Positions 56,988-64,000 of a stretch of 64,000 bases of DNA are shown piece by piece; within the stretch, counting starts at the first letter, position 1, and every line of letters starts with the position of its first letter. The notes below the pieces were generated by a model, which saw nothing but the letters and a program-made list of their open reading frames with translations, did no database searches and was not told where the DNA came from. The DNA is from Notospermus geniculatus (lineage: Eukaryota; Nemertea; Pilidiophora; Heteronemertea; Lineidae). Location of the stretch: contig NMRB01000039.1 of NCBI GenBank assembly GCA_002633025.1, positions 362,705 through 426,704 on the forward strand, written 5' to 3'. Both the position numbers and the translations under genes were made by a program.

Positions 56988-57269
56988 ATTACGCAAGTTA
57001 CGAAAAATGTATCCGAAGATGTCGATCTCCTAAAATCCCTCACGAAGCCGAATGGGGAAGTCTTCACACTCGAGATCGAAGTGCTGAGTGACACTGCAAC
57101 AATCTGGATAAAACGTTCATTCCATCCGAGTCTCCTGTCGAAAACTATTGATGCGGAGTTGCAATTTGGCAATGCAGTCTGGGTGATCCCGACACCAATC
57201 AATACTCTACACATACAGTGTATTGATCCGCCTAACCATCGCTGGCGGATTGGGAACTCGGGAACCTAA
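56988..57269 (+). CDS. Unrecognised open frame, possible terminal exon
   Basis: 93 codons from after an in-frame stop (56985) to TAA at 57269. It reads with a protein-like composition: EDVDLLKSLTKPNGEVFTLE, IWIKRSFHPSLLSKTIDAEL, VWVIPTPINTLHIQCIDPPN. No Met near the start, so an upstream splice junction is needed; the best acceptor-like site is the weak attacgcaag near 56997. Alternating hydrophobic residues suggest beta strands. No family recognised; could be chance. Confidence 0.3.
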   Translation: MTQVTKNVSEDVDLLKSLTKPNGEVFTLEIEVLSDTATIWIKRSFHPSLLSKTIDAELQFGNAVWVIPTPINTLHIQCIDPPNHRWRIGNSGT

Positions 57270-57723
57270 TTTTCTCCTCAAATCTTTCTTGAGTGGAAGG
57301 CGGGTAAATGCCCAGGAGAGAAGAAAGTGCTACGCGCAAGTCATAAATCCCAATCGAAATTGGATTTCACCTCTGTCATTTAACAATATGTGGTGGTTTT
57401 TTGCCCCCAGTTGAACCACAAGCGTATCTTAGAATGGCACGTTTCAATAATTCAATGACTGGCGCTGCCGATGGTGTCAGACCATGAACTGCTTACACAA
57501 TGACAATCGATTTTTTATCCATGCTGTACGAGTCCCATTATTTGTTTAAAATTATCTTTACAAGAAATTATCGAGTATTGGTTCAATTGAATTCATGTTA
57601 AAATGCTTGAGGAGAGACAGATTCCTTCAGTGTGGTCTGCCTTCACCTACATGTACAGACCTTTCCAACAAAGATGGTGACCTGCTGCTTGTAGTTCTCC
57701 CACATGACGTCGTGGCCATTCAA

Positions 57724-57850
57724 TAGGGAGGTTTCGCAAGCGCCCAGTTAGGCCATACGACGATGTTTATCTATTGTGTGGGTGTACCCAAACAATAGAT
57801 AAACGTCGTCGTAGGCTATGGCCTAACCGGGCGCTTGCGAAACCTCCCTA
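57724..57850. mobile_element. 127-bp hairpin, TAGGGAGGTTTCGCAAG family
   Basis: The arms of about 58 bp (tagggaggtttcgcaagcgc... and complement) are nearly perfect, with a gtgtgggtgtacc loop. The end motif matches the element pair at 14904-15153. Confidence 0.85.
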
Positions 57851-57954
57851 CTGTCCAAGCATGTAACACTATCAAACGCATCCTCTCAGATAATTATTAT
57901 TTTACCTACATTTAAGTTTTGTGCTTGTGATGATTATTTAGTATTTACACCCTA

Positions 57955-58175
57955 AAATGCTGCAATCTGATTGGGCATTGGTTTCTGACCGCCTCATGCT
58001 TGGGTGGGAGACCCAATTCCAGCAGGGCTTTGTGTGGAACTGTATGAAAAGGAGCGAGACCAAATCCCTGCTGGGAGATGGGGCTGTTGGTTTTCGATCA
58101 CCAATGGTCCATACGAGCGCCACCAAAGCAGTTATCTCGACAAGCTGTGATAAAGGCCGCTTATAAACCGGCATT
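57955..58175 (+). repeat. Possible 5S-derived SINE
   Basis: cctcatgcttgggtgggaga followed by ccc resembles the internal C-box of 5S rRNA genes (CTTGGATGGGAGACC), the promoter part used by 5S-derived SINEs. It is followed by cagcagggctttgtgtggaa, gaaaaggagcgagacc and ccctgctgggagat, which is not 5S. Only one copy is seen here, so it remains a candidate. Confidence 0.4.
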
Positions 58176-58179
58176 CTAT

Positions 58180-59060
58180 ATTCCCCAAATTAAGTTAGTG
58201 TAAAAAAATCCACTTATTCTGTTGCAGCAACAGGCAATCAGTCAGCTGCTAAGTCACTTTCGCTCCGCATCATCAACAAATCACCATATTTAGTAAATGC
58301 AACTTTATTTATAATTCATTTATCTTTTAGAGAACCGACGTCATCTTTAATGAAAAACAATTCGGTTACATCGGTTTTCAGCCAGCATCCACTAGAGTCA
58401 TTTGACTATAAAAAGCATGTTACCGTTTGTACGCGTTTATTTCTGTTGTTGCCCCCGAAAGTAGTTTCCCAGAAGATGAAATATGGGGCAAAATCGATGC
58501 AAAAGTGAAAAAGGCTGTCAATTTGGCTGATGGACTTGTATTGCAAAATGTCCGATCAGTGCATTCAGCCAATTATTGGAATTATCTAATATTCCATAAA
58601 GCACTTTTGGAATCACTCTGTGAATTATGTATGACAAATTGCCTTATCTATATACCGTGACATGGGAAGTTTGGCTTCTGACATTCATTTGACCGATTAA
58701 TCATTTATACGTAGGACATCAGCCTTTACGATTTAATACATATATAATGCGTCAGTAATAACTTCGTACATGTAGAAACAGAAAGTAATATTCCCGCAAT
58801 ATGGATGCCACGAAATCAAAGATGATTTATGCATGTGTGCCTTGTTGTACAACGGCAAATGATAGATCCAATGTAAACTATGCCTGTATAAATGCATTGG
58901 CATTCCATCTAATACTTATATACAGAGAAGTATCAGTATGTTGGTTGACATTTCCTAAAAGTGACGTTGTGGATGTTTTTTGGCTGCCATGGACTCGAAC
59001 AGCAGAAAAGGATTCCCTGGATAAAGCAAATACAGGCCCATAAACAGGAACGAATCGAAC
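58180..59060. other. No gene confirmed
   Basis: Two plus-strand frames (58427-58660 and 58801-59043) have protein-like stretches, the second with CVPCC and LTFPKSD words faintly recalling a THAP zinc finger, but spacing does not fit. Confidence 0.3.
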
Positions 59061-59068
59061 GCACACAC

Positions 59069-59194
59069 CTCTGATCGAAAAATCTCATCTCCTACCCGAA
59101 CTTCGCGTGTAAAATAGCTATAATCTTCATCTTCATCGAACAAAGAACACGTTTTACGCTTCTCTCTGGCTTTCGTTGAAAAAACACGAGGCAT
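59069..59194 (-). CDS. Possible first coding exon with SNAG-like start
   Basis: ATG at 59194 opens 42 codons, MPRVFSTKAREKRKTCSLFD then EDEDYSYFTREVRVGDEIFR and SE, ending at a donor-like tcagag|gtgtgtg. MPR-hydrophobic-F followed by basic residues is the form of the SNAG repressor motif at the N-terminus of Snail, Gfi, Ovo and INSM zinc-finger factors, which usually reads MPRSFLVK. Here the LV is replaced by ST. No zinc-finger exon was recognised downstream. Tentative. Confidence 0.3.
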
Positions 59195-59453
59195 TCGATT
59201 CAAATTCCAGGATTTAACAGAGAAGGCATGAGATTAACTTTTTAACCATAACCCAAATATCTGGCCAGAAAAATGATGTTATCAGGCATACTATTGACCG
59301 TTTGTGCAGGCAAGAAAAAAATCGTGTTCGGTCAGCTTCAGTACACTAATAATTATCATAATGCCGCTTCTCCGCGGGCCAGTTATCTCGAGCGAGTTGG
59401 TGATATTCGCGATTGATTTTTTGTTTGCTAAACGACGTAACGTTACGTCTTGA

Positions 59454-59709
59454 AGCTAGGAATCCACTGCTGATTTTCTGCGTTGCGACCTGCTTTGCAA
59501 CCTGCTATCTGCGATTGAATACGATCGCAAGGAACTGATACCGGTCGCCGACCGATTGCCGACTGAAATTGACCACATCTTCGCCATTGGTGGAAATCAC
59601 ATCTAGCGAGTCCACTACGGCGATCGAGTGGCCAGTTGCAAAGCAATGCAGTTGCAAAGCAAGAGTCGCAATGCAAAATCAGGTTGAAAATCAATGGTGG
59701 ATTCCTAGC
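59454..59709. mobile_element. 256-bp element with long TIRs and TTGA flanks
   Basis: agctaggaatccactgctga...ttgcgacctgctttgcaac is mirrored by gttgcaaagc...ggtggattcctagc. TTGA lies on both sides (59450-59453 and 59710-59713). The interior contains a second ttgcaaagc copy and gatcgc words. Confidence 0.75.
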
Positions 59710-60167
59710 TTGACCAGTGTCACAAATACTGCAGGTTTCTCTGGCTGTGCTGCCCATAGAGAACAATCTCGTGCGAGAAAACTCTCACCATTCAGAGCGC
59801 CTTTTAGACATTTAGATTTTATAAATCACCCAAGGGTACACAACTCTATATATCGATAAAGGGCTCAATCAGGCTAGCTTGCTGTCTAATCAGCCAACAG
59901 AACAAGCATCTATGACTTGTCCTACCACTGCCACAACTGCAGGCGGCTGAAATGATCACGGCGCTAAATAATACCACAGTCGCTCATTATTGGATTTATC
60001 CTGCCCGATATTATGGATCCCATCTCGCTTGATTGGCGTTTTCAAGAATAACCAATTACACAGTGTCCGGCAGCAAATTTACACGCGTAAACTGTTCACA
60101 TAAGTGAACGCGATATTTATTATTTACAGTTCTGCTCTGACATTTTTTTACGGAATTTATATCCGAA

Positions 60168-60300
60168 AATGAAATGGTCCATGGACCATATGCTCACCTG
60201 GGTAATGTATCACTAATTACGGATCCGAATTTATATCCGAAAATGAAATGGTCCATGGACCATGTGCTTCACTGGGTAAATGTACCAAAAGAACGAACAA
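60168..60300. repeat. Two tandem termini of the ggtccatggacc repeat
   Basis: tttatatccgaaaatgaaat+ggtccatggaccat is present twice (60158-60205 and 60229-60276), each followed by gctcacctgggt-like or gcttcactgggt-like sequence and, in the second, aatgtaccaaaagaacgaac. Confidence 0.75.
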
Positions 60301-60302
60301 CC

Positions 60303-60402
60303 AGCAGCAAAAGCAGACGTGTTCCTGCCAATCTACTACACCTTAACGACGCCCAGAAAAGTCGTGTAGTAGATCTGCAGGAATACGCCTGCTTTTGCTG
60401 CT
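60303..60402. mobile_element. 100-bp hairpin element
   Basis: agcagcaaaagcagacgtgt and its mirrored arm acgcctgcttttgctgct, with further pairing of cctgccaatctactacac and gtgtagtagatctgcagg. It lies directly after the repeat termini at 60168-60300. Confidence 0.8.
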
Positions 60403-60409
60403 CTCCATG

Positions 60410-60960
60410 ATGACTATGAACTTCAGATGGCGAGAACGTTTCCTTATACAGTTATAATAAGGATACTACCAGCAACCATTTTTCAGCGTTTGATACGGTA
60501 GGTCTTCTTTTGTTGTCGACGCATATGGTGATGAATTCGTTTATGGAGCGTTTTCAGTCTCCAGTAGGGTATATGTTTTTCCACATTCGCAAATGTGACT
60601 TTGAATTTGACTGGGTTCAGTCGCAGACTAGACATGGTATCACATAGATCCTCCATCGTCTGAAGTTCAATTCAAAAAGAATAAAACAAGACATCGATTG
60701 TGTTTTATACAATTTATTCATGCTCTAATGCCAAACCCTCACTACCTTGGTTATGCATGCCAAATTGGCGTGGAGCTACAGTGTAGTCCTGCAATATCAT
60801 TTCGGATTCTTGGGTGTTCTCGGGTTCGAGGTCAATGGCTGTCCAGTGGCTTCCTGGTTCCTCGTCTGTGTTGACAACCATACAACAAGGCCGATCCTTG
60901 ATTTTTGGTAGTGTGTGGACTGAAATTGATCTTTAAAGGCTTATTGTTTCATCTGCTATT
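60410..60960. other. 3' flank of the gene at 60968-61496
   Basis: On the minus strand AATAAA (plus tttatt at 60713-60718) lies about 250 bp past the stop and is a plausible polyadenylation signal. No other feature seen. Confidence 0.4.
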
Positions 60961-60967
60961 GCCTGCT

Positions 60968-61496
60968 TTAGATTGCCTCCCCAGTTGCTTCCTCGTCATC
61001 GGATTCTTCATCAGAAGGTATCAATCTGAACAGCAGGTATTTACGTTGCGATAGTGCAGACTGGATGGCTTCATCACGATCATAATCATCATCTTCCAGT
61101 TCCCTGACCTTTTCCATCACTTTCTTGTACAGTGAGCTGCTGCTTCCGGAAAATATTTCTCAGACTTTTACGATAAATTGGAAGCAACTCATCATGATCC
61201 TTTTGTCTGGCTAATGCCTCGTTCATTCCACCTCCAATAAGTTTAATCGGTTTCTGGTGTTTTTCATCTCTATGTACTGCATATGCCATTTGAATCATGT
61301 CGGCAATTACATCGGTTTCTTTGTTGCTGCTGCTGCTGCCACTTTCGTCTACATCACTCGCACTGTCGACACTGTACTCGCTGCTGCTATTTTTTTCTAC
61401 ATGACTCGTACTATCAACACTGGGCTCGCTGTCACTACTCCCTTCTACATTACTTTTACTACTGACACTAGCATTGCTTCCATCCTCACTTGTCAT
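60968..61496 (-). pseudogene. Ser/Asp-rich and acidic protein gene with apparent frameshift
   Basis: Frame 1 opens at ATG 61496 (preceded by an acceptor-like gaatcctgtcag) with MTSEDGSNASVSSKSNVEGS and many SVDS/SS repeats, then an ordered-looking segment ETDVIADMIQMAYAVHRDEK and LLPIYRKSLRNIF. At about 61150-61165 the reading should shift by one base: frame 2 continues SSSLYKKVMEKVRELEDDDY, DEAIQSALSQRKYLLFRLIP and ends SDEESDDEEATGEAI at TAA 60968. Without the shift, frame 1 ends at 61089. A TTTT run lies at the switch, so a sequencing indel, a real lesion or an unseen short intron are all possible. The family is unrecognised. The pyrimidine-rich plus-strand frame at 61257-61640 is its shadow. 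Confidence 0.5.
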
Positions 61497-61499
61497 CTG

Positions 61500-62695
61500 A
61501 CAGGATTCTCCGAGTCGCCTCTTTCTTCATATCGACACTGTCACCATCGAGTTTGTAAAAATTCCGATGTTGTGTCCTACTGTGGCGCTTCTTACTATAG
61601 TTGCTTGCAAAACTGCGGGTTGCACCTCCTTTTAATATGAGGTATGAACACCACCAGCACCAACCAAAAACGAGGTGAAATATGGACAGGTATAACTACT
61701 TGTACGAAGAAGCCAACAAAATCTCCCTGAACTATATTTTGTATCAGGCTATAGGCTACATGTAGCCCACACATTCCTATATTGACAATATTTCCGATAA
61801 AACCACCATGAATGATTTAGTAAATTGCTACAAAGATTTTTTTCTGATTTGCAATAATCAGATAAATTAGCCACAAAAACACGATCAATTATCGTACGCC
61901 GCAATGCAATCTGTAACAAAAGACAGAGAATGCTTTCAAGGAAAGAAATTATCTTCGCATTGAAATTAATAGGAATTATACAATCTCGAGGCGGATGGTG
62001 CATTCAGGTTTATTTTTCTGACAGGAAAACCGAAGGCTGCGCAGTAAAAGGAGTGGTGTCCCCCTTACACGATGAGCAGCAAAAAAATCAGGGTTTCTTT
62101 GGTGCAGAATACCGATTTTCATTGTTCATTCCAGTGTAAAACCTACACTGAAAGTCCGTGTTCAACACTATTACCCTGATTTTCGGTGTTCAGTGTGTAA
62201 TGGCAATACCACTTTTTTGGTCATTCGAACGAACATGACATGACACGTCAAGGCAATTCAGGAATTGGCTGTGTACATGTAGATCTCCTAGCCTGTGACT
62301 TAAAGTTGTGGCAAAACGACCACAACTTCAATTTTTCTAACAGCGATACGGTACATCATGTAATTCATAGGCGAGCGACATGTACATGACATGTACGGTG
62401 AATCATGAGGTGTGGATCCTTCCGTTGCCTTCATCTACCAGGATCGATACGTGTAAGATTCAATTATTCTCATCTGATAAGTTCACTATGTAATTTCAAA
62501 CTTTGCGGTCAACTTCATTAAATCGGCAATCGATAAGGCTGACAAGCAGCAAAGGCTTCATTGCTTGACAGTTTCTTCATCAACGACAAATGCAATTGCA
62601 ACAAGAGCAACGCAGATCGTGTCATAATGCCCCCGTTGTACGTTGTTAGTGGGCATAGCCTCGAGATGGTACATTGGGAAGGTTGGCCAAACTTC
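61500..62695. other. No gene recognised
   Basis: Contains tacatgtacatgacatgtac near 62380-62397. No exon or TIR found. Confidence 0.3.
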
Positions 62696-62700
62696 AGTTA

Positions 62701-63372
62701 CCAGACTGGGCCGTCACGCGGTACCGTGATTCGCGCTTTACCGTGATTTCCGTGGTGAAAAGAGGAAGTGGATCGAATGTGGCGCAACCGCACAACTGCT
62801 CGCCGAGCATGGTGGGAATGGTGGTCGCGCTGCAGCGTGATATCACGGGGCAGTTGAAGTCAACGTTTTACAATGGTTTACTTGTGAAGATTACAACAAC
62901 AATCGCGGCTAACCGAGGCCACCCGAAGATAAGAGACTTTAGCACGTCTAATTTCAAAAAAGCGTCAATCGTTTAAAAAAAGCGTCATTTTGAAATGACC
63001 TGTCCAAATGCAATCTCTATCATCTTATCTACATACCTGAACTGAATTTCAGGCTTTGTAGGCGTTTATGGCGCCGAAAATGGCATATAATGCAGGTAGG
63101 CATGGCAGGCCTGCCATTACGGCTGTCGAGGTAAATTTCGGTCGAAAATTGCCTGTAAAATCTTTAAACGTGAGTATGACACATTGAATTTTTGCTTGTT
63201 TATTGACAAAAATTGTATAAATTTATGGTGAGAAGTTCCCGTCTCCTCCACGCAGGATTGTAGGTGTTTTCTGCCAAAACAAATATTGTATTTTGTACAG
63301 CCATTGCGCGGTTGGGCGCGACAAAGTCACGTGCACGGTTCCATCACGGTACCGCGTGACGGCCCAGTCTGG
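62701..63372. mobile_element. 672-bp PIF/Harbinger-like non-autonomous element
   Basis: TIRs of about 30 bp: ccagactgggccgtcacgcg+gtaccgtgat and complement. TTA lies on both sides (62698-62700 and 63373-63375), matching the 3-bp TWA duplication of PIF/Harbinger. Inner inverted words (gcgcaaccgcac and gcgcggttgggcgc) support a foldable interior. No transposase frame. Confidence 0.8.
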
Positions 63373-63375
63373 TTA

Positions 63376-64000
63376 CAATTTCACGTTGATTGATCGAAAA
63401 GTTAAAAGACAATTCAAGATGGCCGCCATCTTGGATTAATGGTGCTGCTGATCAATAAAAGGCACCAACATTCTAAAAGAATTTCAGGCTGATAGATAAA
63501 TCAAAGCCTTCTCGAACTGACGGAAACCAAATTCAAGATGGATGGCCACCAAAGCTGCCATCTTGTAACCGGGTTTATATGTTTGTTGACAACCACCAAA
63601 TCAGAGATAGCTGCCACGACTACCCATCAACTCGAAACTGAAAACTTAGGAGCCTGTCTCCGTTCACGTGAATGTTTTGAAGCAGTCACTTTTCAGCCAA
63701 GGGCGTTATGAGCAGTATTGATGACATGTAATTAATTATCGGCGGATCAAAAACCTGGTCTGGTCACGGCTTTATGCGCACCATCAATGTCATCACTAGT
63801 AATCGATACCGGATATTGAATGTTTGGCAGCTGATTAGCTGGATATGCAATTCATGGAATGGTTGGACTGGAAGGAAATCGACAAAATAAATCCAATTAC
63901 AACTCTCCTCGTCAGCAATACTTTTGTATGGAAGATGTTTCACCGCGCAGAAATTTGTGCTGGAATGATGACCACCACCAACGCTACCAATATTGAATAT
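63376..64000. other. No gene recognised
   Basis: Several aagatggccgcca/gccatcttg words (63417-63435, 63536-63566) suggest fragments of a dispersed repeat. No exon was supported. Confidence 0.35.

Noticed and set aside
58801-59043. Possible THAP zinc finger (CVPCC, FH, LTFPKSD)
   Set aside because: Cys and His spacing and the position of the FP motif do not match THAP, and there is no supporting context.
61257-61640. 127-codon plus-strand frame rich in hydrophobic residues
   Set aside because: Antisense shadow of the Ser/Asp-rich minus-strand gene at 60968-61496.

Overview
The window looks like nuclear DNA from a marine invertebrate. Introns have GT-AG borders, non-coding DNA predominates, Tc1/mariner-, hAT- and Harbinger-like repeats and tRNA-headed SINE-like repeats are present, there is no operon structure, and the words acatgta and taggcct recur as they do in echinoderm, hemichordate, cephalochordate and some lophotrochozoan genomes. 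The phylum cannot be fixed from the sequence alone. Bacterial features (Shine-Dalgarno starts, operons, CRISPR) are absent, and most long open frames are shadows of repeats.

The best-supported gene is on the minus strand at 5065-8979: eight phase-consistent exons of a voltage-sensor protein of the Hv1 proton channel (HVCN1) family or its relative TMEM266/HVRP1. They encode the S2-S3 linker, S3, S4, a coiled coil, a long acidic/serine-rich tail and a polybasic C-terminus. The first S4 arginine is replaced by leucine. S1 and S2 exons were not found. The three voltage-sensor and coiled-coil exons occur again at 9825-10618, after a single-N join. In the first copy the intron after S4 holds a 907-bp Tc1-like foldback element that the second copy lacks. 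Upstream, 11745-12458 is a candidate large exon of unknown function on the same strand.

Weaker coding candidates are a LINE C-terminal remnant (19504-19896), an exon pair inside an 867-bp tandem duplication (52324-54055), an unrecognised open frame (56988-57269), a short frame with a SNAG-like start (59069-59194), and a serine/acid-rich gene with an apparent frameshift (60968-61496).

The rest is dominated by short inverted-repeat elements: more than twenty hairpin or TIR elements of 60-900 bp, several in two or three copies, many with TA, TTA or longer target duplications. There are four tandem-repeat arrays (11157-11488, 26784-27490, 31099-31551, 48098-48628) and dispersed SINE-like and unclassified repeats. 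Five single-N positions occur (9788, 11489, 15770, 19931, 42953). Three of them lie at joins between near-identical sequence, which suggests that alternate haplotypes were placed in series.
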